From: Pyrocephalus nanus
Taxonomy: Eukaryota > Chordata > Aves > Passeriformes > Tyrannidae
Direction: 5' to 3'
DNA length: 64,000 nucleotides
Assembly (NCBI GenBank): GCA_038380795.1
Contig: CM076261.1
Coordinates: 97,610,418-97,674,417 of the forward strand
Part shown: piece after piece, positions 13,380 to 23,272 of the stretch
Layout of the letters: each line of letters starts with the position of its first letter
How positions within the stretch are numbered: the stretch's first letter is position 1
The notes under the pieces: model-generated
The model's database searches: none
Seen by the model: the letters and a program-made list of their open reading frames with translations, nothing else
What the model was told of the DNA's origin: nothing
Made by a program: the position numbers and the translations under genes

Positions 13380-13627
13380 CGCGGATTTCATTTTGCTTGT
13401 GCAACTTTCGCTCTTGCTTGTGCAACTTTCGCTTTTGCTTCTGCTTCTGCCAAGTTATCTCAACCCATCACGCAGAGATAGGAGCAGAAGGGATTTGCTG
13501 GGGGGTTCCTGCCCATCCCTGGGGCCAGAGGGGCAGCGGCTGCTTCAGGTGCTCTGGGGAGACAGTAAAATTACCTGGGACCAGGAAGGAGAGTCCGGAT
13601 CCAGGCCCAACCATCCCAGCTATAAAA
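13380..13627 (+). promoter_or_regulatory. ART-A promoter (TATA box and upstream repeats)
   Basis: A TATA box (TATAAAAAG) lies at 13621-13629, predicting a start near 13650. Upstream (13,397-13,440) is a doubled CTTGTGCAACTTTCGCT element, GAAAG-containing on the minus strand. It aligns with the ISRE-like copy at 11.5 kb. From about 13,510 on, the sequence is near-identical to the ART-B promoter. Confidence 0.7.
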
Positions 13628-13649
13628 AGCTGGAGCCACCCCGTGTCCC

Positions 13650-13715
13650 CTCTGCAGGAGCTCAGTGGGGGAGCCGGGAGCAGCACCCAGACCCCACAGC
13701 CACTGCAGGGCACAG
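13650..13715 (+). other. ART-A non-coding exon 1
   Basis: Predicted from the TATA box to the donor ACAG|GTAACA (GT at 13716-13717). The next acceptor is CCCCAG|GCCCTC at 13918/13919. The same arrangement exists in ART-B. Confidence 0.6.
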
Positions 13716-13998
13716 GTAACACTCGGGGCCGGGGTCCCGGGGTGACGCCGTGGGGCTGCGGGGGCCGGGGTGCTGGGCACGGGGGGCGACAGCCCGTGGG
13801 ACCAGGGTCGGGGTCAGGGCAGTGCTGGGACGTGGCCGGGGGGCTCCTGGCCAGGGGTGCAGGTGGGGGTGTCCCCCTCTCCCCGGGCTGACCCCGCTCC
13901 CCCTCCCCACCTCCCCAGGCCCTCACAGAGGAAGCGGCCGCGGCCCCAGCTGCGTCCCCACAGTGCCTGGGCGGGTCCTTGGGGAGTCTCTGCCCACC

Positions 13999-15247
13999 AT
14001 GGAGCTCCTGCCACTGCTGCTGGTGCTGCTGGCTGTGACCCCGGCCACTGGCATCGAGGAGGTGGCGCTGGATATGGCCCCCAACGCCTTCGATGACCAG
14101 TACCAGGACTGCAGCAATGAAATGGTGGAGGAGCTGCTGGCGCTCAACCGCTCTGAGTTTGCCCTGAACAGCAATTACTCCAAGGCCTGGGACGATGCCA
14201 CTGTCAAATGGCGCAGCCACCCATCCCTGGGGTCACTGCGTTGGAAGGAAGAGGCCATCGCCCTCATGGCATACACATTGGAGACAGCTCTGTACAAGGA
14301 CTTCAACAGGGCTGTGCCCATGGCCGGGCGCTCCCGCCAGGAATATCTGGACAGGTTTCCCTTCAAGGTGGTGCATTTCCTGCTGACCGAGGCCCTGGAT
14401 GACCTGCGGGATGCCCAGACCCACCCTCGCTGCCTCCACGTGTACCGGGGGGTGCGAGGTGTCCGGTTCACTGCCCAGCCCGGGGACATCGTCCGCTTTG
14501 GCCAGTTCACCTCCGCTTCCCAGAGCAAAGAGGTGGCCAAGACGTTCGGCACCGACACCTTCTTCGAGCTGGACACCTGCCACGGCGCTGTCATCCGGGA
14601 CTTCTCCTTCATGCCCTGGGAGGAGGAAGTCCTCATCCCGCCCTTCGAGACCTTTAATGTCACCAGTGTCACCCGCCAAGGGGCCAAAACCCACATCCAG
14701 CTCCGCCCCCACGGCGTGCACAGCAACTACAACTGCGCGTGGCTCCGAGGTGACATCCCTGGGGTGGGGACACCTGAGGTCGGGTGCAGGGACAAGGGCA
14801 GGGGTGGCAGCAGGGCACTGGCTCTTTTGGGACAGGGGGTCAGTAGTGGGGCAGCAGATGGGGGTGGCAGAGCTTTGCGTGTGGCATTGCACAGCTCCAG
14901 CTGCTCTCCTGGCATGGGATGGGATGGGATGGGATGGGATGGGATGGGATGGGATGGGATGGGATGGGATGGGATGGGAAGGGATGGGATGGGATGACAC
15001 AACATGGCATGGTGTGACATGGTGTAGGACAGCTGGGTCTGGCCTGGCATGGGCTGGGGGGACACCCCACAACTCTGCTGACCTCCCCTTGGATCCTGCC
15101 CACCCTGAGTCCCCCTTTCCCTTGCCCAGCTCCCTCTGACTTTGTTCTCCTGCCCCCGCAGGCAGCAGCACCCACAGGGAACCCCCAAGCCTCACTGGGC
15201 TCCTCCTGGCAGCCCTGGCCCTGGCAGTGGCCACCGGCACCCCCTGA
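13999..15247 (+). CDS. Ecto-ADP-ribosyltransferase, arginine-specific type (ART-A)
   Basis: Coding exons 13999-14749 and 15162-15247 give 278 residues. The start has a strong context (CCCACCATGG) and begins a signal peptide (MELLPLLLVLLAVTPATG). The mature protein shows MAPNAFDDQY, typical of avian ARTs. It has the full R-S-ExE active-site set: VYRG (R150), FTSAS (170-174, S172), and EEEVLIPPFE with E208 and E210, the arrangement of arginine-specific mono-ADP-ribosyltransferases. Four cysteines (38, 145, 194, 246) fit the two conserved disulfides. Sequons lie at N50, N59 and N220. The last exon encodes a short Ser/Thr spacer and a hydrophobic tail (LLLAALALAVATGTP), a GPI-anchor signal. The enzyme would transfer ADP-ribose from NAD to arginines on extracellular or granule proteins, as chicken heterophil ARTs do. 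The orthology to a named ART is not resolved. Confidence 0.93.
14914..14996 (+). repeat. (GGGAT)n microsatellite in ART-A intron
   Basis: About 16 copies of GGGAT with one AAGGG interruption near 14,980. The intron of ART-B has only a single trace (GGATGGGAGG on its sense strand). This makes the ART-A intron 412 bases against 344. Confidence 0.95.
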
Positions 15248-15550
15248 GCCACGAGGACACCGCTGTCACCTCTGCCACCGTGTCCGGCCAAGACGAGGGG
15301 TCAGGAACGGAGCCACCGGTGTCACCAGGACGGCAGGACGGGCTGGGGGGCACGGGGACCCCCCGCTGCAGGGGGACACTGGACAAGCCCAGTGGACACC
15401 CTCCCTGAGCCATGGCTGGGGTGTTGGGGTGCAGCTGAGGGGGGTCATGGGGGGGCAAAGGGAGAATTTGCTTCTCTTTTGGGCTTTTTTTCTCCCTTCT
15501 AATATTTGAACTTTTCTTTGCAATTATTAAAGTGGTTTTAGCACAACCCA
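15248..15550 (+). other. ART-A 3' UTR and polyadenylation signal
   Basis: ATTAAA at 15526-15531 follows a T-rich stretch. The UTR is almost identical to that of ART-B (about 97-98% by eye), far more alike than the catalytic exons. Confidence 0.75.
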
Positions 15551-15589
15551 TGAGTTTCCTTCTTATTTTAACCCACCTGATCCTGCTCC

Positions 15590-15895
15590 AGTGACTTTTG
15601 CCAAGGGCCTGGAGTGACAGGGCAAGGGGGAATGGCTTCCCATGGACAAGGTTAGATGGAATATTGGGAAGAAATTCTGCCCTGGGAGGGTCATGAGGCC
15701 CTGGCACAGGTTGCCCAGAGAAGCTGTGGTTGCCTCATCCCTGGAAGTGTTCCAGGCCAGGTTGGATGGGGCTTGGAGAAACCTGGGATAGTGGAAGGTG
15801 TCCCTGCCCATGGCATGGAGTGGAGCAAGACGAGCTTTTAAGTCCCTCCAACTCAAATCATCCTGGGATTCCACAATTCCATGATAATATGGAAG
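15590..15895 (+). mobile_element. CR1 LINE 3' fragment
   Basis: AAGGGCCTGGAGTGACAGGG, CTGGCACAGGTTGCCCAGAG, CAGGCCAGGTTGGATGGGGC, and an end with CAAATCATCCTGGGATTCCA. The same CR1 boundary lies next to the 3' end of ART-B, so the insertion is older than the duplication. Confidence 0.88.
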
Positions 15896-16910
15896 AAGAA
15901 ATCCTTTTCAGCTTTCTTCCATACTTTGGCTACTTCTTCCATCCTTTTTTTTGACATCTCTTAGGTTTATTTCCCAGTTTTCTTCCTCACGTTACAACAA
16001 ACCTCATCTTGATTCCTGCAGATTTTTGCCTCCATCTGTATTAAAGTGAAAATCACTTCTTTTTTTTTTTTCAGCATCAACCCATCTTTCTGCACATCCC
16101 AGTCCCAAGGTATTAAATAAACACTAAAATAATCAGCCAAGAGGCTGCTCAGGATGGGCCTCCACATCTCAGTTCTGCAGCCGAGGGGTCACAAACTCCA
16201 GCTTCTCTTCAGTGGAGGGATCTGAAATTCCATCTCTCCTCAGACTGGTTCCAGTCCATTCCTGTAGCTGTCACTCCTGTTCCTCCCAATCTTCCTGCCC
16301 CAGCCTGGAAACACTTTCTCCCAAGTCCCTTTGGTTGAGATAATCACCAGCTGAAAGCCTGCATCTGGACACCCCACCAGAGCTGCATTCCACTGGCATT
16401 TCCTCTGGCCCAGGGTCTGGATGCTGTTCCTGATCTAGTCCCTGCTGCTGAAAGTGCACAAGCTTAAATTCTGTATATCCTGTGGATTCCTGGTGCATTC
16501 CTGCTTGGTAGATGAGCAGGAAGAGCCCAAATCCCTAGTGAAGCAGCAGCCTGAAGCAAAGCAGCTGCACAAGGAGGTTCCTCGGTGTCTCAGTGGGTGC
16601 TTGGACCAGCTCTCCACATCAGCTTCATTCAGGGTCAGTGGTTTGACTCGGTGGGAATAAGTGAAAATCCTGATTTGCCAGCGTTTTCCAGGGTGTGCTG
16701 CCTCGTTTGGAGATATTAATTTCCATGACTGTTGGGAGAGGGCTGGGATTGCCAACACAGGTGTGGCTCCCTGTCCTTCCCAAACCCCCTCCATGGGGAG
16801 GAGACTCGGCAGCACCAGAGCCAGTGAGTTTGTGTTGGTGCTCTGGAGAGTCCTTCAGCTGCAGCCAAACCTGCAGGGGGGGCTGAAATCACCTCAAATT
16901 ACAGCCAAGG
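15896..16910. other. Intergenic stretch, nothing recognised
   Basis: Mixed-composition sequence with short chance frames. No gene or named repeat is supported. Confidence 0.45.
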
Positions 16911-16914
16911 ATGT

Positions 16915-17116
16915 TGTGGTTTTTCGTTTGTTTGTGTTTTTTGTGGGTGGTGTTTTGTGTTTGGGGTTTTTTTGTTTGTTTTGGTTTTTGGTTTTTTTTT
17001 TGTTTGGTTTGGTGTGTGGGTTTTTTTGTGTGTGGGGGTTGTTGTTTGTTTGTTTGTTTTGTTTGTTTTGTTTGTTTTGTTTGTTTTTTTGTCGTTGTTT
17101 TTTTTTTTTTTTTTTA
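16915..17116. repeat. T/G low-complexity block: (TTTG)n and poly-T
   Basis: About 200 bases of T with interspersed G, including TTTGTTTG runs and ending in 19 T. This is simple sequence. The Phe/Leu-rich frame it opens is not a membrane protein. Confidence 0.95.
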
Positions 17117-17359
17117 ATGAGCTGATTACCAGCCTTTTTCCTGGCAGGAGTGACCACTGAAGCCTCTGTCATCTGACAATTCCCACCTGGATCTCATCCA
17201 GAGCCTGGAGCAGAGCTCCAGCTCTATCCCACCTGTTCCCAGTGACATCAGAGGTCTTGGGGATGGTCCTTGGTCCCTCCCTCCTGCAGAGTCCCAGAGC
17301 CACTGCTGCAGGCACAGGTCTCTCTGACACGAGCCTTTTGCACTGGGGGTGCCCTAATT

Positions 17360-17525
17360 TCATGGAATCCTGGAATGGTTTGGGCTGGAGGGACCATAAA
17401 GCCCATCCAGTCTCACCCCCCTGCAGGGGCAGGGACACCTTCCACTATCCCAGGTTACTCCCAGCCCCATCTAACCTGATCTTGAACGCTTCTAGGGATG
17501 GGGCCACCACCTCCTCCCTGGGAGG
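17360..17525 (-). mobile_element. CR1 LINE 3' fragment
   Basis: Reverse complement of a CR1 tail: ATGGAATCCTGGAATGGTTT, GGCAGGGACACCTTCCACTA, TCTTGAACGCTTCTAGGGAT. Confidence 0.88.
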
Positions 17526-17638
17526 GAAGGAGAACGTGGATGTGGATGTATTCCATGAATATATTTTATGGATCCTTGTGATCAGGGCTCAAACCCCTTC
17601 ATGCTTCCACTGCTAAGAGGCTTTGGTTGCTTCCGTGT

Positions 17639-18571
17639 TTATTTTCTCCAGCTCAGGTAGTCCGGGGTCCGTGGCCACCCCTGGGCAGGAGGGCACAGCA
17701 GGTTGTCCCGGCGGCGCCGGGGGCTCCGTGCTGGTGTGACCAGTGCCACCCGCTGGGCACACTGGTTCTCCCGGAGCAGCTGCTCCTGCTGATCCTGCAG
17801 CCGGATTTTGGCGTCCCTGAGGACCTGGGAGTGTCGGATGAGGCCGAGCAGCTCCTGGCGCAGGCGCCTGTTCTCTGCTTTCACCTGCTCCACGTGCTGG
17901 ATCAGAGCCCGCAGCGCCACCTCCTCGGCTCTCCAGGTGAGCCGCTGCATCCTCCGGTGCAATTCCCGCTCGCAGTCGGCCTTTTCCTGCAGGAACCTGC
18001 TCTTGATGCTGCGGGTTTCCTCGGCACACCGTATCCTGGTGACCAGCAATTCCTTCTCCAGCTCCTTCACCCTCAGCTCTGACTGGGCCAGCACGTCCTT
18101 GTAGGGCTCCAGCTCCTCCAGCTCCGTGTCCAGCTGAGAGGCCTCGGCCTCCGTGTCCCTCAGGGAGCTCGTCAGCTCCTGCTCCTTCCCAGCGTACTGC
18201 GGGATCAGCCGCTCCCTCTGCGCCTGGCTTTGGGCCAGATCCCGGCGATTCCGGTCGTTCAGGGTGATGATCAGATCCTGGCGCTCCCGGCTGAGCTTTG
18301 CTCCGCAGGGCAGGAAAGTCTGGCTCTGCTCCCGAGTGCCCTGGGCTGCCTTTTCCAGGGATTTGCTTTCCCGCAGGAGCTGCTCTGTCCTGCCCAGGTA
18401 CGTGTCCAGGTGTTCCGTGAGGATCCTGCATTCCTCCTGCAGGTACGCTTTCCTCTCCTGGGGGAGTTTTTCCACGTCACTTATTTCCGTCTCTCCATCC
18501 TTGCTCCTCATTCCTTCCTTGGTTTTCCCAGCAGCCGTGGGCTCTTCTTTCCCCTTGGGTTTGGATGCCAT
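17639..18571 (-). CDS. CCDC166: CCDC166-like coiled-coil protein (DUF4515)
   Basis: One exon encodes 310 residues from the ATG at 18571 to TAA at 17639. I chose MASKPKGKEE because a plausible acceptor (TTTTCCAG) lies 14 bases upstream of it; a longer open frame upstream reads through that acceptor and is probably intron. The N-terminal 35 residues are Lys/Glu/Thr-rich. Residues about 40-275 are almost continuous charged heptads, matching the DUF4515 coiled-coil pattern: a conserved RFLQEKADCERE block, an AEEVALRAL segment, and VKAENRRLRQELLGLIRHSQ near the end. The C-terminus is basic and unstructured (SPRRRR). CCDC166 lies close to SCRIB in human 8q24.3, which supports the name. The function is unknown; related DUF4515 proteins include the ciliary basal-body protein BBOF1. 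The gene lies in the spacer between the two inverted ART genes. It is shorter than human CCDC166 (about 439). Confidence 0.85.
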   Translation of the reverse strand: MASKPKGKEEPTAAGKTKEGMRSKDGETEISDVEKLPQERKAYLQEECRILTEHLDTYLGRTEQLLRESKSLEKAAQGTREQSQTFLPCGAKLSRERQDLIITLNDRNRRDLAQSQAQRERLIPQYAGKEQELTSSLRDTEAEASQLDTELEELEPYKDVLAQSELRVKELEKELLVTRIRCAEETRSIKSRFLQEKADCERELHRRMQRLTWRAEEVALRALIQHVEQVKAENRRLRQELLGLIRHSQVLRDAKIRLQDQQEQLLRENQCAQRVALVTPARSPRRRRDNLLCPPAQGWPRTPDYLSWRK

Positions 18572-18589
18572 ATCCCAGTCGATCTCTGG

Positions 18590-19390
18590 AAAACTGGAAC
18601 AGAAGGAAAACAGAGCAGTTCTGAGGGTGCATTTCCCCCTCAGCCCTCGGGTTTCCAACTGGTTCTTCCGGCAGCTCAAATGTTTGACTCAGAACTGTCC
18701 ATGTCTGGGCCAGAAACACAGGTGCCACACCTGGATTTGCATTTCCCATCTGAAGTTGCCTCAGGAGAAACCCAAAAATGCACATTTTTAAAGATTTCCC
18801 TTTTTTGCTGTGTAATGTGGGGATATTCCCGCAGTTTGAAGGAGAAAATCCAGTTCCATCCCATTCCTTCTTCACAGATTCTGGTGTTTGAAGAGGCAGT
18901 TGCATCCCAAACCGGTATCTCCCATCCCAAACCGAAATCTCTCAATCCGAAACAGTATCTCCTGTCTCAATTTCAGGAGATTCTGGGGGGGTATATTTTT
19001 AAACATTAATTTAATAATATTTGGGTTTTCAAACATTTTTAAAGCATTAACTTCAGGATTTTCTGAATTTTTTAATTAATAATTCCAGTGCAGAAGGCTG
19101 AAATTCAGGATTTAGAGACAGAGTCTGACAAGTCTGATGGTTTTCATGAATATTTGCAATTAAAAATTCCTATTTCCCAATACAACTCATGTCAGTTTTT
19201 AAGGGAAAATTGCAAAATTCCAGGAGATGGGTAAAAACCAGAATGAATCCACTAAAATCCCGGCTCAGGCTGCACTGACGCTGGAATTTTAGCGGAATGA
19301 TGAGTTGTAAGGCTGTGTGAGGGTCAGAGAATTCCCAAGTCTCTGTGGGAAAAGGAAAAAGTTGTGATTGTACAATATTTGGGATTTTAA
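18590..19390. other. AT-rich stretch upstream of CCDC166, probable intron
   Basis: AT-rich, with a small tandem repeat at 18,900-18,975 (CATCCCAAACCG-type units). No coding signal. Confidence 0.4.
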
Positions 19391-19397
19391 GGCACTT

Positions 19398-19530
19398 ACC
19401 TTCCCTCCTCTGAGGTTTTCCAGCTGCTTCCCTGGCTCCCAGTTCACTGCTGGCCAGACTCCCAGTGTTCGGGAGCTGCGTCCATAGAGATGGGCACGTG
19501 AGGTCACAGTAGGAGTTCTGCCATGGATCC
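19398..19530 (-). other. Possible CCDC166 non-coding 5' exon
   Basis: On the minus strand a good donor (GGGAAG|GTAAGTGCC, near 19,400) ends a stretch that contains only short upstream frames closed by stops. It could splice to the acceptor at 18,586. Only the splice signals support this. Confidence 0.3.
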
Positions 19531-19727
19531 CATTCTCTGGGAAAACCTGTGCTGGGATCCCAGCACCCGGGAAGCTCTGGCATCCAGGCAGCTGCTCCCA
19601 GGAGCTGGGACACCCACACCCCAAAGCTCCAGCACAGGTGACACCCGGAGGGAGGTGGGGCCAGGGAAAGGTGACATGTCAGGGCAGAGGTGGGCTCAGC
19701 CAGGAGCAAGAGTGGAGTAGGGGGCCA

Positions 19728-20015
19728 GAAGGACTTTGGACAAGGGCCTGGAGTGCCAGGACAAGAGGGAATGGCTTCCTGTGGACAGAGGGCAGGGTCA
19801 GATGGAATACTGGGAAGAAATCCTTCCCTCTGAGGATGGGGAGGCCCTGGCACAGGTTGCCCAGAGAAGCTGTGGCTGCCCCTGAATCCCTGGAAGTGTT
19901 TGGACAGGGCTTGAAGCAACCTGGGATAGTGGAAGGTGTCCATGACCATGGCAGGGGGGTGGCACTAGATGAGCTTTAAGGTCCCTCCCCACCCAAACCA
20001 TGATTCCATGATTTC
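19728..20015 (+). mobile_element. CR1 LINE 3' fragment
   Basis: CCTGGAGTGCCAGGACAAGA, GAGGCCCTGGCACAGGTTGC, GGGATAGTGGAAGGTGTCCA, and the tail CCCAAACCATGATTCCATGA. Confidence 0.9.
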
Positions 20016-20508
20016 CTTTCTGGTCCTCTCAATAAGGAGTCCACACACCTTCAGTCTCTCCAGGCTTCCTTCTCACCATGCCTGAACCCTGCCTTTTCCA
20101 TCTATTCCTGGGAGAACCAGCCATAAAATCAGCTCTGTGGGAGGGGATCAAAGGTCTATCAGCCCTGGAAACCCATCTCCCATAGGGACTAAGAGCAGGT
20201 GGTGTGGAAAACACACAGGAACAGGGTCAGCACTTCTGATTCTTCACCACTTCTCAGAGCCAATTTCAGCTCCGAGAGGCTCCGGAATCTCCAGCCCCAG
20301 ATGGGGTTTGATGCCTGTCAAGAGCCTGGCAGCATTTTGCTGTCACCAACTCACCCAGAGTTTCCCTAAATCCCTATCAAATTGGAATAGCTGCAGCAGC
20401 CAGAGGCAGGTTCTCCAGCTCAGCTGACAGTCCATCACAGCCTCCTTCTCCTTTGGATCTGCTGCTTGTCCTTTGGCTTTGGATAAGAAAATCGATACCT
20501 ATTGACTC
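20016..20508. other. Intergenic stretch, nothing recognised
   Basis: No supported gene or repeat. Confidence 0.4.
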
Positions 20509-20511
20509 TTT

Positions 20512-20640
20512 TCATGGAATCATGGAATCACTGATAGGTTTGGGTGAGAAGTGACCTTAAAGCCCACCCAGTGCCACGCCCTGCTATGAGCAGGGACACC
20601 TCCCACTGGAGCAGGTTGTGTGGGAACAGGCACTGTGGGA
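20512..20640 (-). mobile_element. CR1 LINE 3' end
   Basis: CATGGAATCATGGAATCACT, GTGACCTTAAAGCCCACCCA and GGGACACCTCCCACTGGAGC, the reverse complement of a CR1 tail. Confidence 0.85.
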
Positions 20641-21351
20641 AGAGTCCCCAGTGCTCCAGGACCCACCCAGGAAGCCCCCAGAACCGGCTGCCCCAGGAGA
20701 GCACGGACAGAAGGACCAGGGGCTCTCACCCAGCAGCAGCAGTGCCACCACCACCACTGCAGCTTCTGCTCAGTGACCCCCTGTGATGGGGCTCTGGTTG
20801 GTTCTGGTGGTGCTGGGGTGGAGGAGGTCACACCCTGGTCATGACCATGGTCCTTTTCCTTTTGGTTCTAGCCGGGAACACCGGTCAGAGAAAAAAGCAG
20901 GAGCTGGCAATTGGCACCAGAGTCATGTGGGGTGGGAGGATCCTTGTCCTGTTCTGTGTCATCCCCCATCCTGTGGCACAATGACTCAGAGATCAGTGAG
21001 GGTCTTGACGAGGCCAGCTGTGACCCTCATAGCAGGGGTGCTGGGAAATGTTGTGGGGTTCGGGGACCAGGGAGCCTGTGGCAGAGGGACTGGGGTGCCA
21101 GCAGGGAATGGATCTCTCCCTGCCCATCTGTGGGGCTGCTCACTGCTGATGATGGGAAGGGGAAGGGAAGGGGAAGTGGTAGCTCAGGGTCAACCCACAT
21201 GATTGGTGAGGGGGTGGTGTGGACCCCCGTGCTGGGTCTGTGCAAGATGATGTGGGGGGGTCAATCCCACGTGTGTCACCCTCATGTCAGACGTGCTGTG
21301 GCTGCTCCTGCCCCACTCACTCACTGGACCTTGACATCATGGTTTAAGAAG
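20641..21351. other. Intergenic stretch with one weak signal-peptide-like frame
   Basis: At 20,783-21,202 (+) an open frame begins MGLWLVLVVLGW, which could be a signal peptide. The rest matches no family I know and is crossed by simple GGGAAGG repeats. I do not call a gene. Confidence 0.3.
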
Positions 21352-22200
21352 TGATAGTATTTGCTGTGGAATGTACCACAGAAACTACCTACAGCTAAGC
21401 TAAGTGATTAAAAGGGACTAACTCAGTTACTCTAGAACCAGGCAAGCAAAGTAAAGAAACAATGAGAAGGGAACTGAGGCAGCCAGCTAATCAGCTGTTA
21501 GGATCTGATTATTAAAAGATGCTTCTGCCTGAATTAACATGAAAATGAGACCATATGCCAAAGTCAATAGTATGGATTTCATTTAACTTTAAATATGAAG
21601 TAGAGAGAGGAGGTAGAAATAGGGAGAGAGAGAGAGGAGAGAGATAGATTAAGTGAAAATATATCACCACCACCTGGATTCTGACAGTGTCTCACCGGGT
21701 CCTTCTTCTGGTCTTAGTGGTGAGGGTCCCAAAGTTGTGCTTCTGGGATACTGCTTTTATACAGTCAAGGCTTGGATATTCACGGGGCCTGTCAGATGTT
21801 CCCAAAACTTGAGTTGGCATGGGTGTAAGCAGTTGTTTTCTTTCCACAGATTGCACACTGAAATTTTGTGCGGTGTGCTGATTTCAAACCTTCATTTAGG
21901 TCTGGAATTAATGCTTTCTTTTCTCACAGTTTTCCACAGTGGAAATTATTGTTTGAGTAGGTTACCCAGAACTGCCTTACCAGGCCAGGTTCCCGTTGTT
22001 GTCATCTGCTCTTGTCACAAGTTCCTGTCCTGGTGGCTTATCTTCTGGGAATTTACTTCTCTGACAATGTTTTGAGAAAACTAACGGCTTTCTTTAAGTC
22101 CTGACAGCATCATCCAGTTACTATACAATAACAGGTGCATTGTCTTGAAGAGAATTGTGTAACTTAGAACTTTGAGAGCTCCAGACACAGACGACTATCA
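21352..22200. mobile_element. Probable solo LTR of an endogenous retrovirus (849 bp)
   Basis: An AT-rich block in GC-rich surroundings begins TGATAGT and ends ACTATCA, a perfect 7-base terminal inverted repeat with the TG...CA ends of LTRs. Inside are a GA-rich tract (21,600-21,650), a GCTTTTATACAG TATA-like site (about 21,750) and GAATTTACTTCTCTGACAAT near the end. The style resembles songbird ERV LTRs. No gag, pol or env sequence adjoins it, and no clear target-site duplication remains. Confidence 0.55.
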
Positions 22201-22334
22201 GAGACCCCAGATAAAGACCCTCAGAGACCTTATAAGGACATTCATATATGCTAGTAAGCATTGGGAAATGTCATGAATATGGAACAGGAATGTGGGGAAT
22301 GAAAAATTAATAATCATGTAATGCTGACATATCA

Positions 22335-22570
22335 GCTGACCCCTCCCCTCTCCCCTCCCCGGCTTCCCGCTCCTGTCAGGGAGTTGAAGAGAACAAGAGA
22401 ACCCCTCTGACCCTTCTTTTCTCCAGGCCGAGACCCCCAGTTCCCTCAGCTGCTCCTGGTGCTCCAGCCCCTTCCCCATCTCTGTTCCCTTCCCTGGACA
22501 CACTCCAGCCCCTCAGTGTCCTGTTCCTGGGACCCCACACCTGCCCCCAGGACTGGAGATGTCCCAGCAG
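22335..22570 (-). mobile_element. CR1 LINE fragment
   Basis: Contains CTCCTGTCAGGGAGTTGAAG, TCCCTTCCCTGGACACACTC and TCAGTGTCCTGTTCCTGGGA, the reverse complement of the CR1 segment seen at 12.2-12.4 kb. Confidence 0.88.
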
Positions 22571-22734
22571 TGCCAGCACAGGGGACGGGCACTGCCCTGG
22601 GCCTGTGGCCACACTGTGCCTGCTACAAGCCAGGAGCCATTGGCCTCTTACCCAGCTGTGCACACCGAGGCTCATGTTCAGCCACTGTCACCAGCACCCC
22701 ATGGCCTTTCCTAGCTTTCCAGCTACTCTGCCCT

Positions 22735-22950
22735 AAACCTGGAGCATTCCATGGGGTTGTTGTGATCAAAGGGCAGGACCTGGCACTGGTCTCTGGGCAG
22801 TCTGTGCCAGTGCCTCACTTTTCTCACAGGGAAGAATTGCTTCCCAACATCCCATTTAATCCTGCCCTCTGTCCATGGGAAGCCATTCCCCCTTGCCCTG
22901 TCACTCCAGGCCCTTGGCAAAAGTCACTGGAGCAGGATCAGGTGGGTTAA
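22735..22950 (-). mobile_element. CR1 LINE fragment shared with the ART-A arm
   Basis: Reverse complement of a CR1 3' segment (TGCTTCCCAACATCCCATTT, GGAAGCCATTCCCCCTTGCC). Its inner boundary, next to the ART-B 3' UTR, is the same as for the CR1 next to ART-A. Confidence 0.85.
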
Positions 22951-22969
22951 AATAAGAAGAACACTCATG

Positions 22970-23272
22970 GGTTGTGCTAAAACCACTTTAATAATTGCAA
23001 AGAAAAGTTCAAATATTAGAAGGGAGAAAAAAAGCCCAAAAGAGAAGCAAATCCCCTGTGCCCCCCCCCCCATGACCCCCCTCAGCTGCACCCCAACACC
23101 CCAGCCATGGCTCAGGGAGGGTGTCCACTGGGCTTGTCCAATGTCCCCCTGCAGCGGGGGGTCCCTGTGCCCCCCAGCCCGTCCTGCCGTCCTGGTGACA
23201 CCGGTGGCTCCGTTCCTGACCCCTCGTCTTGGCCGGACACGGTGGCAGAGGTGACAGCGGTGTCCTCGTGGC
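22970..23272 (-). other. ART-B 3' UTR and polyadenylation signal
   Basis: On the minus strand ATTAAA lies at 22992-22987. Apart from a C-run length change and a few substitutions, it equals the ART-A 3' UTR. Confidence 0.75.

Larger units (their letters stand above)
13510..15735 (+). repeat. Inverted duplication, left arm (contains ART-A)
   Basis: Matches 22,810-24,976 in reverse complement. Promoter, exon 1, intron 1, signal peptide, last exon, 3' UTR and adjoining CR1 are all shared. The middle of exon 2 is much more diverged. Confidence 0.88.

Noticed and set aside
13468..15291. Long minus-strand frames opposite ART-A (and the mirror case at ART-B)
   Set aside because: They are shadows of GC-rich coding sequence. 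The sense strand has signal peptide, active-site motifs and clean splice sites.
16661..17125. Phe/Leu/Val-rich frame that looks like a membrane protein
   Set aside because: Its hydrophobic part is the (TTTG)n and poly-T simple repeat.
18572..18679. N-terminal extension of CCDC166 by 36 residues
   Set aside because: It crosses a polypyrimidine tract and TTTTCCAG acceptor just before the preferred ATG, and its residues do not look conserved.
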